From NCBI RefSeq assembly GCF_018100795.1, contig NZ_JAGJDY010000009.1, positions 186,001-250,000 on the forward strand: 64,000 nucleotides of DNA. The letters are read 5' to 3'. The stretch's first letter is position 1. Every line of letters begins with the position of its first letter. The notes beneath the pieces are model-generated. The model saw only the letters and a program-made list of their open reading frames with translations, ran no database searches and had not been told where the DNA came from. Shown piece by piece: positions 50,083 to 59,264 of this stretch. The position numbers were made by a program, and so were the translations under genes. Source of the DNA: Alteromonas sp. MMG017. GTDB taxonomy: Bacteria; Pseudomonadota; Gammaproteobacteria; Enterobacterales; Alteromonadaceae.

Positions 50083-51102
50083 ATGGCTACTTCTAACTTG
50101 TGGGGCAACGAACTCGAGTTTCGTCGTACGGTATTAAGAGTTGTTCTACTTGTTATCATTGTTGCAGGGGTCATTTTTACTATCAATAATTGGATAGTAG
50201 GCCACAGAGTATTAGCTTTTGTTGAGTTGTTGGTTGTCTTTCTTTCGCTGGCTATTCTAGCAGTTCACAAAAAGACACCGAACTTAAAGTTATGGTCTTC
50301 CCTCTTTCTATTCGCTCTATACACCGTCATTCTTATTGGCATTCTAACTGCTTCATTTACCTCGGCGCTGTACAGCTGGCTATTCATTGTTCCAGTACTA
50401 TCCTATTTGCTGTTGGGCACTAGATTAGGCACCATATACTCTGTTTTATATGTATTTTCAGGCTGCGCTATTCTGACATACCGACATATCGTGCAAAACC
50501 CTGGCACGCCCGTTATCGCCATTGTAAATATTGCGCTAACCCTGACGGCTATTTGGGCCTTGTCCTATACCTACGAGCAAAAGCGAGCGCAAACCGTGAA
50601 GCGATTGCAAGAAATGGCATCGTTAGATCCGCTCACCGGGCTGAACAACCGCTTGCTACTAGGCTCAATTTTCGACATGCTCTGCGAAACCTTGCCTGAA
50701 AAACAAAAGTCTGTCTCTATGGTGTTAGTCGATCTTGATCATTTTAAGAAGGTAAACGACAAATATGGCCATGGCGTGGGTGATGCAGTACTCGTTGACG
50801 TATCACGAATTATCAATAGTATGCGCAGACGAAACGATTGGGCTTTTAGATTCGGCGGCGAAGAATTCTGCTTACTCATACCCGACGTTACGCCTTCTCA
50901 GGCACATAGCATTGCAGAGCGCTTACGGCATTCAGTTGAACACACGTTAAACGCAGAAGGCTTTGACGCTGCCATGACCGTAAGTATCGGCGTGGCTCAC
51001 TGGCCTGAAAATGGTGATGCGTTGTCTCAAATATACAAGGTCGCCGATGAGCGGCTTTATAAAGCCAAAGAACAAGGTCGCAATCAGATAGTCTCTGAAT
51101 AG
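50083..51102 (+). CDS. Membrane-bound diguanylate cyclase (GGDEF)
   Basis: About 339 aa: an N-terminal membrane domain of six hydrophobic segments (about 15-165) of MASE type, then a GGDEF domain. The latter has LASLDPLTGLNNRLLL-type sequence (given as ASLDPLTGLNNR), VLVDLDHFKKVNDKYGHGVG and the active-site RFGGEEFCLLIPD (GGEEF variant, compatible with activity). It makes c-di-GMP at the inner membrane. I prefer the ATG at 50083, although a GTG at 50011 is in frame. It lies 36 bp before mnmC, possibly cotranscribed. Confidence 0.88.
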   Translation: MATSNLWGNELEFRRTVLRVVLLVIIVAGVIFTINNWIVGHRVLAFVELLVVFLSLAILAVHKKTPNLKLWSSLFLFALYTVILIGILTASFTSALYSWLFIVPVLSYLLLGTRLGTIYSVLYVFSGCAILTYRHIVQNPGTPVIAIVNIALTLTAIWALSYTYEQKRAQTVKRLQEMASLDPLTGLNNRLLLGSIFDMLCETLPEKQKSVSMVLVDLDHFKKVNDKYGHGVGDAVLVDVSRIINSMRRRNDWAFRFGGEEFCLLIPDVTPSQAHSIAERLRHSVEHTLNAEGFDAAMTVSIGVAHWPENGDALSQIYKVADERLYKAKEQGRNQIVSE

Positions 51103-51138
51103 TCTGTTATCAACCGCATAAAGAGTTAAATTACACCG

Positions 51139-53286
51139 GTGAAATCTCAACAAGCAAGCGTGCATTTCAATGAAAACGGCACGCCTGTCGCCGACCATTT
51201 TGGCGACGTATACTTTTCCAATGACAGTGGTATTAACGAAACCCAGTATGTATTTATGGGTGGAAATAACATTATTGAACGCTGGCAGGCACACAGCGCC
51301 CCTAGCTTTGTTATTGCGGAAACCGGCTTTGGTACTGGGCTCAATTTTTTGGTTGCCATGCAAGCATTTAAAAGCTTTAGAAACGCCAACCCTAGCCACC
51401 CGCTTAAGCAATTGTTCTTTTTAAGTACAGAAAAGTTTCCCCTTCCCAAGCCCGATATGGAGAAGGCGTTACTGGCGTTCCCGGCTTTAAAAGAAGAAGC
51501 TACCGCACTAAGCACGCGATACCCCATGGAACTAGATGGCTGCCATAGGCGTCATTTCGATGAATTTGCTACCACGTTAGATCTGTGGATTGGGGATGTA
51601 CACGATTTATTACCCCAATGGCATAGCCCAACAGCCGGGCTAGTTGACGCGTGGTTCTTAGACGGCTTTGCACCTAGCAAAAACCCTGACATGTGGGCCG
51701 ACCCTTTATTTGAACAAATGGCGCGGTTGTCGAAAGTTGGCGCTACCTTTGCCACCTTTACCGCAGCTGGATTTGTAAAACGCGGGTTGGCTGCCGCTGG
51801 ATTTACCGTATCAAAGCGTAAAGGCTTTGGTAGAAAACGAGATATGTTGGTGGGTGTTTATGAAACAGAAGCCGCCTCTACCTTAGCCGAAAAGCGCGCC
51901 TTTGAAGGCCCCTATTATCGTTTCAACCAAGCTGCTATTACACCCAAAAGCCACGTTGTTGTAGTGGGCAGCGGTCTTGCGGCAGCAACAGTGACACTTG
52001 CTTTAGCTAAACGTGGTATCAAGGTGACGATATGTCATGACCGCGACACATTAGCTACAGGGGCGTCGGGCAACCCACAAGGGGGCTTCTTCCCTCAGCT
52101 ACATTCCGAAGCCAGTATTGCAAGTCGTATTCAAGCCCACAGCTTTTTGTATGCTTCGCATATTTACCATACCTTGCTTGATGAAAAAGATACCTCAACA
52201 AATACTGCAATAGAAAAAACGTCTGTGGCACACGACTTTTGTGGTGTTGCACAACTTAACTTTAATGAGAAAGTTGCAGTTCGACAGAAAAAGTTGGTGT
52301 CAAATGGTGTTTGGCCAGAGGCGTTAATCAAGCCAATAAGCCCTGAAGCGCTATCGGAAAAAGCGAGCATCGACTTACCCTACGATGGGCTATTTATAGA
52401 GCAAGGGGGTTGGTTGTCGCCACCTGACTTAGTGCAGGCGCTGATAGAGCAAGCAAAACAGCACGCTGATGTAATGGTACTTTGTCACCATGAGTACCGT
52501 TCTCACAGTGTATTAAACGAAAATGACAAAGCATCTTTACCAGATGAATGTTCTCAAGCACACCACCTTGCGGTGGAGTTTGATATAACGGCCAGTACAC
52601 AGGCATCGACAAGCAGTACAGAAGCATCGTCAGATAATAAGACGTTGTATGCTGATCATCTTATTTTAGCTACGGGAGCTGGTGCCGTGGGCAGTAATGC
52701 GTTTGCTGCATTGCCGCTGCGCCCAGTGCGCGGGCAAGTAGAAGCCATTGCCACTCAAGCGCCCATAAACGCGCTAACAACTGTGATATGCCATAAAGGC
52801 TATATGACCCCAGCACTCAACAACCGCCACGCGCTTGGTTCAACGTATATTAAGAACGATCTGACCACAGAGGTTCGCACTCAAGAGAGCGAACAAAACT
52901 TGCAAACCCACCAGCAAGCTATGGCGAACACGGATGTTGTACAACAACTTGAGCATGACGGCGAAGCAAGGGCGGCTACGCGGTTAGGTTCACCAGATCA
53001 TCAACCTGTATCTGGCATGCTTACCGATTTTTCGGCACTTAAAACTCAATATGTTGGCTTGTCGTTAGGCAAACCACTTTATACCGCGAACGCATTGCCA
53101 GCAGTTCCAGTTAGTACTTTGTGTTGTTTAGGTTCACGCGGCCTCACTACGGCGCCGCTGATGGCAGAATTATTAGCAAGTACGTTAACCCATGAGCCTT
53201 TGCCATTAAATAACGATTTGTGCCAAGCGGTGCATCCTGCACGATTTATGGTGAGAGACTGTATTCGAAGTATCTTTGATGAATAG
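51139..53286 (+). CDS. mnmC: Bifunctional tRNA mnm5s2U synthase MnmC
   Basis: A 715-aa fusion. The N-terminal DUF752 SAM methyltransferase (about 1-240) has IAETGFGTGLNFL and DAWFLDGFAPSKNPDMW. The C-terminal FAD-dependent oxidoreductase has VVVGSGLAAATVTLALAKRG and TGASGNPQGGFFPQL. It completes mnm5s2U34 from cmnm5s2U in tRNA. Start GTG at 51139. The region around 470-500 is enriched in Ser/Thr/Glu (STQASTSSTEASS), a low-complexity insertion that I do not recall in the E. coli enzyme. Confidence 0.95.
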   Translation: MKSQQASVHFNENGTPVADHFGDVYFSNDSGINETQYVFMGGNNIIERWQAHSAPSFVIAETGFGTGLNFLVAMQAFKSFRNANPSHPLKQLFFLSTEKFPLPKPDMEKALLAFPALKEEATALSTRYPMELDGCHRRHFDEFATTLDLWIGDVHDLLPQWHSPTAGLVDAWFLDGFAPSKNPDMWADPLFEQMARLSKVGATFATFTAAGFVKRGLAAAGFTVSKRKGFGRKRDMLVGVYETEAASTLAEKRAFEGPYYRFNQAAITPKSHVVVVGSGLAAATVTLALAKRGIKVTICHDRDTLATGASGNPQGGFFPQLHSEASIASRIQAHSFLYASHIYHTLLDEKDTSTNTAIEKTSVAHDFCGVAQLNFNEKVAVRQKKLVSNGVWPEALIKPISPEALSEKASIDLPYDGLFIEQGGWLSPPDLVQALIEQAKQHADVMVLCHHEYRSHSVLNENDKASLPDECSQAHHLAVEFDITASTQASTSSTEASSDNKTLYADHLILATGAGAVGSNAFAALPLRPVRGQVEAIATQAPINALTTVICHKGYMTPALNNRHALGSTYIKNDLTTEVRTQESEQNLQTHQQAMANTDVVQQLEHDGEARAATRLGSPDHQPVSGMLTDFSALKTQYVGLSLGKPLYTANALPAVPVSTLCCLGSRGLTTAPLMAELLASTLTHEPLPLNNDLCQAVHPARFMVRDCIRSIFDE

Positions 53287-53320
53287 CGATGGCCTTTATC
53301 GCTATTTTTAAGCTGCAATA

Positions 53321-53372
53321 AAAAAGCGCAGTGCTGAACGCCCATTTAAGGGCACTTCACACTGCGCTTTCT
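53321..53372. terminator. Bidirectional terminator between mnmC and the FlgO-like operon
   Basis: AAAGCGCAGTG and CACTGCGCTTT form a perfect 11-bp outer stem enclosing a smaller GCCC/GGGC hairpin. On the minus strand it is followed by a T tract (complement of 53319-53325), and on the plus strand by TTTCTTG. Confidence 0.85.
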
Positions 53373-53423
53373 TGTTTAATTAAATTATCACCGGCCGTTA
53401 AACACCCACCGATGGGTATCGCG

Positions 53424-54140
53424 TTATTCTACTGGCACGTGAGCCGTTAAGCCTTTATTTAAATCGGTAACGATAAACGCAGGAATGTAAATATTCGCGC
53501 TGGCTACAACTTGCTTGTTTTTCATTGAAACAATACGGGCATTAATACGAACGCCCCTGTCATCTTCAATAATGGTGCCTGTCACTACATGATCCATCGA
53601 CACTTGTTTGGCCAATGAATTCGCTTTGCGGCTTAATACAAAGTCTCCATAAGGGGTTACTGTCACACCGCCAGCCATTTTAAAGTCTACAATAGCTAAC
53701 CCAAAATCTTGAAGCTCGGCAATAAGGTATTCAGAAAGTTGATTGCCCAACACCGTGCTATCGCCTAAAGATTCATTTAAGCGCACAAAACTGGTTACCC
53801 CCACCATGTCTTGCTGGGTAAGGCGGGTTGCGTTATCCATTAACTCCATCGCTAATTGCGATGCATAGTCATTTAATCGTTTGTGGGTTTGAGAAGGAGA
53901 GAAGCCTTGGTGTAATGGGTCTCTGTAGCCTGGGTCTACGGCAACATGCTGCTGATATTCACGGTCGCGAGAATCGGGGCTGTACACTAGCCCTGAGCCT
54001 CTTGGCACAGGAACGGGCTCAGCGGAGTGAGAGATTTCACCGTCATCGCTTAGCCAAAAAGAGCCGATTGATTCAGTACTGGTACACGCGGTGAGGTTAA
54101 CGGTTAACCCCATTGCCAGCAAAGCAATAAGCCTTTTCAT
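53424..54140 (-). CDS. FlgO-domain outer-membrane lipoprotein (1 of 3)
   Basis: A 238-aa lipoprotein with signal peptide MKRLIALLAMGLTVNLTAC. The FlgO domain spans about 85-230 (LAMELMDNATRL, MVGVTSFVRLNESLGDS and VTGTIIEDDRGVRINARIVS). In Vibrio FlgO is an outer-membrane lipoprotein associated with the flagellum. Here no flagellar gene is near. It is last of a three-gene operon with related but distinct paralogues (54143 and 54927), 2 bp after the middle gene. Function is inferred only as envelope-associated. Confidence 0.8.
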   Translation of the reverse strand: MKRLIALLAMGLTVNLTACTSTESIGSFWLSDDGEISHSAEPVPVPRGSGLVYSPDSRDREYQQHVAVDPGYRDPLHQGFSPSQTHKRLNDYASQLAMELMDNATRLTQQDMVGVTSFVRLNESLGDSTVLGNQLSEYLIAELQDFGLAIVDFKMAGGVTVTPYGDFVLSRKANSLAKQVSMDHVVTGTIIEDDRGVRINARIVSMKNKQVVASANIYIPAFIVTDLNKGLTAHVPVE

Positions 54141-54142
54141 GA

Positions 54143-54922
54143 TTAACCTCTACTTAATTTAACGCCATCGCGCATGCCATTCTTTTGGCTGCCGTCGCTA
54201 GGAATTAACGCTTCTACCACATAAAATGGCACCAACATTTGTGCACTCGCCACTACCGCGCGAGACTCTATACCTAATATTCTGGCGTTAACCAACACGC
54301 CGCCTTGGTGTTTAGCCATGGTGCCGGTAAGTACGTAATCTATTGGTAAGCTGCTGCTTAATTCTAAATAATCTCGGCTAAGAACGAAGTCGCCACCATC
54401 GGTAATACGAATATAATCTGTGGCTTTGAAATCGATAACGGGTACACGAAATTTATGCAGCTCGTGAACAAATGATTCTGCCATTTGCTTACCCAGTAAA
54501 TCAGTTTCTTGAAGATTGGTATCAATTAGCGCGAAATGAGTTACACCAATAGGCGTTTTTTCATTCACATATTCCATGTTCGCGATAAGGTCTTGGGTCA
54601 TGTTTTTAACGTAATCACCAATATGCTTGGTGAGCGGCCGGCCTTTGTAAGCCCCTTGAACACTTGAATAAAGCGTGGGTTGGCCGATGGCGCCAAACGC
54701 ATCCATACTCTCTTGCTCGCTTGACTGTTCGTCATCGTCTTCTTTTTGCGGCGAAGGGCGGTCTATCGCCATAATGTCTACTACGTTCATGGCCGGTCGA
54801 GACGTTTCTTCAACTGCCACTTCGTCTTCGCCTAACATCATAGAGCAACCGCTCAGGGCTAGCGTTGATGTTGCTAGGATACATGCTGTGCATTTAGCCG
54901 TGCGTTTAAATAGTGCGTTCAT
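54143..54922 (-). CDS. FlgO-domain outer-membrane lipoprotein (2 of 3)
   Basis: A 259-aa lipoprotein. The start is chosen at the ATG at 54922 (MNALFKRT), 4 bp after the stop of the upstream gene; a longer start at 54961 would lie inside that gene. Lipobox LSGC is followed by a Glu/Asp-rich linker. The FlgO domain contains IGDYVKNMTQDLIANM, VTHFALIDTNLQETDLLGKQ and YVLTGTMAKHQGGVLVNARI. Nearest relatives are its two neighbours. Confidence 0.8.
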   Translation of the reverse strand: MNALFKRTAKCTACILATSTLALSGCSMMLGEDEVAVEETSRPAMNVVDIMAIDRPSPQKEDDDEQSSEQESMDAFGAIGQPTLYSSVQGAYKGRPLTKHIGDYVKNMTQDLIANMEYVNEKTPIGVTHFALIDTNLQETDLLGKQMAESFVHELHKFRVPVIDFKATDYIRITDGGDFVLSRDYLELSSSLPIDYVLTGTMAKHQGGVLVNARILGIESRAVVASAQMLVPFYVVEALIPSDGSQKNGMRDGVKLSRG

Positions 54923-54926
54923 CCCG

Positions 54927-55640
54927 TTACCTTCCACCTTCAGTTCTGTACAGTCGACCATTACGGCTCGTTACTCGCTCTTCTTCCCAGAAAATCTCAG
55001 CAGGGAAAAAGCGGGTAGCGGCTGCAACCACGTCTTTATTTCTCACATTGATAATTCTTGCGTTAACCACAGCCCCAGACTGTTGGTAGACCAAAGTACC
55101 TGTTATGTAGAAATCGACGCGTTCAATATCGGACAATTGGTCGATATTGCGCGTAAGTACTCTATCGCTTTCGTCATTAACAATTATATCGTTCGAAAGC
55201 TTAAATTCTTGAGTAGTAAAACCACGTTTTGTGGCTTCGGTCATCATACCTTGCTCTAATTGATGCCCTAGCATCATTAAAGGATGTTGGTCATTCTTGT
55301 TATATTTCATGGTATCGACAGGCACGAAGCCTGCTACCGCATAGCGCGCTTGCCTAGAAGGCCGCAAATCGGCAAACAGCTCATTGGCTAAAATGTAGGT
55401 GTGATATTCAACATTCCCAAGGGCAGGAACCGCCAAGGGATCAGACTGTGACATTTGGGCTTTAGCATCGTCCGGCGATTGGCAACCGCCAACAATGGCA
55501 AGTATGAGTCCGACAGACAGCACTCGCAAGCTCAAGCGCAAACCAGAGCGCGAATAACCTCGCGCAGCACAGTGCCCTGCTCTTTTGGGTGTGTTACCAG
55601 CACTACGCTTGTAACCCGCAAGTTGAATTAAACCGAACAT
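54927..55640 (-). CDS. FlgO-domain lipoprotein (3 of 3, first in operon)
   Basis: A 237-aa protein. The N-terminus is long and basic (about 40 residues before the hydrophobic VLSVGLILAIVGGC lipobox), so the true start may be an internal codon nearer the signal. The FlgO domain has RYAVAGFVPVDTM, FYITGTLVYQQSGAVVNARI and NVRNKDVVAAATRFFPAEIF. It is more divergent than the other two. The operon order is 54927, 54143, 53424 on the minus strand. Confidence 0.75.
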   Translation of the reverse strand: MFGLIQLAGYKRSAGNTPKRAGHCAARGYSRSGLRLSLRVLSVGLILAIVGGCQSPDDAKAQMSQSDPLAVPALGNVEYHTYILANELFADLRPSRQARYAVAGFVPVDTMKYNKNDQHPLMMLGHQLEQGMMTEATKRGFTTQEFKLSNDIIVNDESDRVLTRNIDQLSDIERVDFYITGTLVYQQSGAVVNARIINVRNKDVVAAATRFFPAEIFWEEERVTSRNGRLYRTEGGR

Positions 55641-56090
55641 ATATTCACCTAGAAATAAGCCATTTGTAAAAAGCGAGCTGTGTCACATTTGTTTTCTTTT
55701 CTTATCGACAATGTGATTTAGCAATATTCGCACCATATCCTTTGAGGGCTTGTCGCGCAGGGAGCGCGAGTGATAAAAAGTTAACGCTAGTAGGCAATCA
55801 ATTAAAGGATGAGGTGCTAGGAAGAAGTGCTGGTATAGGTGTTAGAAGCCTTTAAAACACAGCCTAACGCCGCATTTCGCCCTATTTCACCGCATTTCCC
55901 GCTAGTTGGGGCGTAACGAAAATATGCGGCAATCAAAGTGGTTACAGGTATAAAAAACAAGAAATAACGCGAACATTTGAAAGGAAGTGAGAGCGCAAAA
56001 GCGGCAAAGCCATGCCGCTTTCAGGCGTAATTTGCCGGATTTTATTCCCTATCCATATTTTACGCGTCTCACTTTGTATATTCCATGTAT
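55641..56090. other. Spacer upstream of the FlgO-like operon
   Basis: About 450 bp with a GCCTAACGCCGCATTTCGCC stretch near 55862. A perfect 9-bp hairpin (AAAGCGGCA and TGCCGCTTT, 55998-56021) could end minus-strand transcripts coming from yfcL. The promoter of the FlgO-like operon must lie here. I see no gene. Confidence 0.45.
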
Positions 56091-56174
56091 GGCGCTTTGT
56101 TAGGCGCTTTGTTAGGCGCTTTGTTAGGCGCTTTGTTAGGCGCTTTGTTAGGCGCTTTGTTAGGCGCTTTGCAT
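56091..56174. repeat. 12-bp tandem array GGCGCTTTGTTA
   Basis: Six perfect copies starting at 56091, 56103, 56115, 56127, 56139 and 56151, plus a seventh at 56163 that ends GCAT. It lies about 90 bp 3' of the yfcL stop, outside any gene. Confidence 0.97.
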
Positions 56175-56262
56175 TGAGCTTTTAATTGCACTTTTAGTTA
56201 CAATTAGTCGGGCGATTTATAGTGCGCTTATCCGCTTTGAAGCCTAGCGCTTTACTATTCGA

Positions 56263-56565
56263 TTAATTGCTTGCCTGGTCGAATAACCGTGACCAAAGGC
56301 TCTTAACCTCAGCAGCATCCTCGCCCTCTAGTTCTTTGTTATCAAACGCGGCTTGCAAGCTTGCTGCCATATCTGAATTCAGCTGCTGCATAGTTGCGCT
56401 GCTTTGCATCTCTAGCTGGCGAGATACCACAGCGAAATGGCCTTGTAAGTAACTGGCTGTAAACAGTTCATCGTCGCTACCATGATTAACCACATCATCT
56501 AATGCAGCCTCTATCGCTGCAATTTGGTTTACTACTTGTTGGGGGGCTGAAGCCGGAGGTAACAC
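56263..56565 (-). CDS. yfcL: YfcL family protein
   Basis: A 100-aa small cytoplasmic protein matching YfcL (HGSDDELFTASYLQGHFAVV, and C-terminal VKSLWSRLFDQAS, as VTDMWENLFQQAS in E. coli). It probably starts at the GTG at 56565, because AGGAG lies 6 nt upstream. Its function is unknown. It lies downstream of epmC and the kinase gene, and E. coli also has yfcL next to yfcM (epmC). Confidence 0.85.
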   Translation of the reverse strand: MLPPASAPQQVVNQIAAIEAALDDVVNHGSDDELFTASYLQGHFAVVSRQLEMQSSATMQQLNSDMAASLQAAFDNKELEGEDAAEVKSLWSRLFDQASN

Positions 56566-56606
56566 GTATTTCTCCTATTCTTAAACTTAATCTAAATCTT
56601 AAAAAG

Positions 56607-57737
56607 CTATTCGGCGTTATAAAGAACCTTGTCTTTGTAGCCGGTAATAATAGTGAACGCACCTTGTAGCGATGCATCTAACTCGGCATCGCCAGAGTCT
56701 AATCGTAATGGTTTATTCTCAAGCGACTGCAACTTTTGTTTGGTAGCAACAACTCGCATATTCTGTTTGCCAATAGCGCGAATAAAGTCTGGGCTAAGCT
56801 GTTGATTTCCACGCCCCAAAATATGACCTTGCCCACCAATAACGGTTAACACCACTTGTGTTGGCTTTCCTTGCGTAAGCGAAAGCAATTCAGAAGCGGT
56901 CACATCGCTGGCTACAAGCGCTTTGTCTTGCACCACATCAACACCCAGTAAAGTATTGTCTAAACCCAGAAACTCCATAACCGCGCCAACGGTAGAGCCC
57001 GAGCCCATAACAAAGTAGGTATCTGGGTTGTCGTCCATTAATTCACTAATGGTAGCGGCAATGTCATCAAGAACGAGCGCTTCGTCCTCTTTGCCACCCA
57101 TTTTTACTGCTTGCACGTAAGTGAGTTCGGCGGGTACTCGCATCTCGCCATAGTGTTTTGCTATTACCTTTCCGGTTCGAAATGCGTTTTCATCAATATC
57201 TCGCACTTCACCGTCCATCACACTGACAATTTCGCCTTTAATCATTTGGCTAATGACCTGCCCTGCGGCAGACGGGGTAACACAGTACACGCCCGAGTGA
57301 ATTTTACACCCCGCAGGCACGCCCAGCACGGGCACTTTATCACCCACAATTTTACACACATTGCGGGCAGTACCATCGCCACCCGCAAACAAAATAACAT
57401 CAAGATTACAGCCAAGGAAAGCCTGCACTGCACGCTCAGTATCTTCCCCTTCTGTTTGTTGCAATGCACTTTTGTACACCACCTCGAAGGGTAACCCTAA
57501 CGAAGCACAAACGTCTTCACCCATTTCGCCACTGGCAGTAACGATAGTAAATTGTTCAGAAAGGACCTCTAAAATAGACAGCGCTTTGGCCATTTTTTCA
57601 TTAGCCTTTTTTTCAGCGCCCATTGCTAACGCCTTTTCTCGCACATCGGCCCCATCACTGCCTTTAAGTGCAAGCGCGCCGCCTATACCCGCAAAAGGGT
57701 TAACGAGAACACCTAATCGAAATACCGGCTTATTCAT
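56607..57737 (-). CDS. ATP-NAD/AcoX-type kinase family protein
   Basis: A 376-aa protein of the NAD kinase/AcoX superfamily. It begins FRLGVLVNPFAGIGGALALKGSDG. The nucleotide-binding GGDGTARN lies in VILFAGGDGTARNVCKIV, followed by VLGVPAGCKIHSGVYCVTP, with the Gly-rich FVMGSGSTVGAVMEF later. E. coli NadK is about 290 aa, so this is a distinct branch. Its substrate is unproven. It starts at an ATG overlapping the epmC TGA (ATGA), so the two are coupled. Confidence 0.82.
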   Translation of the reverse strand: MNKPVFRLGVLVNPFAGIGGALALKGSDGADVREKALAMGAEKKANEKMAKALSILEVLSEQFTIVTASGEMGEDVCASLGLPFEVVYKSALQQTEGEDTERAVQAFLGCNLDVILFAGGDGTARNVCKIVGDKVPVLGVPAGCKIHSGVYCVTPSAAGQVISQMIKGEIVSVMDGEVRDIDENAFRTGKVIAKHYGEMRVPAELTYVQAVKMGGKEDEALVLDDIAATISELMDDNPDTYFVMGSGSTVGAVMEFLGLDNTLLGVDVVQDKALVASDVTASELLSLTQGKPTQVVLTVIGGQGHILGRGNQQLSPDFIRAIGKQNMRVVATKQKLQSLENKPLRLDSGDAELDASLQGAFTIITGYKDKVLYNAE

Positions 57738-58258
57738 TGGGTTATTGTGCTCCCGTTAATCTCTGTGTGGTTTTTTAAGGCTTCAATAAAACGTGCCGCC
57801 CTTGGGGGAAAGCCATTCTTCTTGTACCACGCTAACTGGGTTTCAACATTTTGCGTGAAACCGTGTCTATCAGGCTCTGCACCATTTAAATTATCGGTAC
57901 TAACTTGGAATTGCCGCCCTGCGGCTTCGGTAAACGCCCACTCAATAGCTTGCGGCTTAATCTCTACACTTTCAAATTCAGCTTGCTGCTTGGCATCTCG
58001 ACCATCAGGACAATACCAATAACCGTAATCTTCAAGTAAACGACGTTTTTCGCCTGCCACACACCAGTGGGCAATTTCATGCAGCGCACTGGAAAAGAAG
58101 CCGTGGGCAAACACAATACGATGATAGGAAATATCTTCATTGGCAGGAAGATAAACAGGCTCGTCATCACCTAATACCAGCTTCGTTTGAAAGTCGGTAA
58201 AGGTGCTGTTGAACAAAGTAATAAGCGCAGGTACGTCAGGGTCTATCTCATTCGCCAC
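57734..58258 (-). CDS. epmC: Elongation factor P hydroxylase
   Basis: A 174-aa metalloenzyme that hydroxylates the beta-lysylated Lys34 of EF-P, the last step after EpmA and EpmB. The metal motif HEIAHWC lies in FFSSALHEIAHWCVAG, followed by GYWYCPDGRD and VEIKPQAIEWAF. Length is close to E. coli YfcM (182 aa). First gene of the minus-strand operon epmC-kinase-yfcL. Confidence 0.92.
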   Translation of the reverse strand: MANEIDPDVPALITLFNSTFTDFQTKLVLGDDEPVYLPANEDISYHRIVFAHGFFSSALHEIAHWCVAGEKRRLLEDYGYWYCPDGRDAKQQAEFESVEIKPQAIEWAFTEAAGRQFQVSTDNLNGAEPDRHGFTQNVETQLAWYKKNGFPPRAARFIEALKNHTEINGSTITQ

Positions 58259-58463
58259 GCTGAAAAACTCCAGCAGCGAGTGAATAACTTACCCGTGTTA
58301 GATTGCACCAAGTACTAAAATTCAAAGACGTTTTCCGTTAGCCATACATTTAAGGGCGGGTATTATAACAGTGAAAATATGACGGGAATAGGCTTAGCGG
58401 CTTGCATGCGTCACTCGCTTGCTTCAAGCTAGTGTTAAAGCACTACGGAAGGATGTTATTTAG

Positions 58464-59171
58464 GTGGCACAAAATATCGTTAAGCATATACACAGAGTGA
58501 ATGCGCTTCGAGACCTAGCGCTTAAAGTGGGTATCATGGACAATATTCACGAAATTCAGCATTGGCAATGTGAGCGTTTGCTAGTGTCCCACGATGACCT
58601 AGCCAAACAAGCGCGTTATCAAAAAGCCATGCAATTTTTTGTAGATGAACTGTATGGCCCCAAAGATTTCAGCCAGCGTGACGCCGATTTAGTTCGGGTC
58701 ATTCCAAAACTTGCTAAAGTGCTTCCCGACAAAGCCATGAATGCCATGAACGATGCGTTGGCACTGAACGCCCTTTCATTCGATTTAGATATGCAAATGG
58801 TGCATCAACTCAAAGGGGCGCCACTAAATCGAGATAGTTACGCCCTAGCCTATCGCAACACAGGTCGGCAAACAGATAGGCAGCGCCAGCTTGATATTAT
58901 TGCGCACCTTGGCGAACAACTTGGTGATGTAATTAAAATTAGGGGGATTGGTATGCTGATTAGCTTATCAAGACGCCCCGCCAAATTAGCTGGGTTATTG
59001 TCGCTGCACGAATTGCTAGAAAATGGTTTTCATTCATTTAAAGCCATTGGTGATGTGCAAAGCTTTATTCACCCGGTACTGGAACGAGAAGAAGCGCTGA
59101 TGCGTGCATTATTCGATGAATCAGTCTCGTTACCCGAAGAGAACCCTTTACCTCATGTCCAAACAGCTTAA
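58464..59171 (+). CDS. FFLEELY-type conserved hypothetical protein
   Basis: A 235-aa soluble, helical protein with the motif FFVDELYGPKDFSQRDADL (about 56-74), which corresponds to proteins named for an FFLEELY signature. No catalytic residues are evident. Translation probably starts at the GTG at 58464, preceded by GAAGGA. Divergent from epmC; role unknown. Confidence 0.7.
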   Translation: MAQNIVKHIHRVNALRDLALKVGIMDNIHEIQHWQCERLLVSHDDLAKQARYQKAMQFFVDELYGPKDFSQRDADLVRVIPKLAKVLPDKAMNAMNDALALNALSFDLDMQMVHQLKGAPLNRDSYALAYRNTGRQTDRQRQLDIIAHLGEQLGDVIKIRGIGMLISLSRRPAKLAGLLSLHELLENGFHSFKAIGDVQSFIHPVLEREEALMRALFDESVSLPEENPLPHVQTA

Positions 59172-59264
59172 AGCTTTGATGCCCAAGCACGTGATAACTG
59201 AATACGTGATGTGGCAATATATTCCCCATGAATTGCCTCAAATGAGCAATAGAGATTAACGACT

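Noticed and set aside
53391..53405. AACACCCACC near 53399 as a repeat-family copy
   Set aside because: It shares only the CACCCAC core, lacks GTC and the downstream AAGTTT, and is compatible with chance.
55860..56174. Integron attC site (GCCTAAC near 55862 and GTTAGGC in the 12-bp array)
   Set aside because: The GTTAGGC strings recur every 12 bp in a simple tandem array, the paired L sites are missing, and no integrase or cassette structure is visible.
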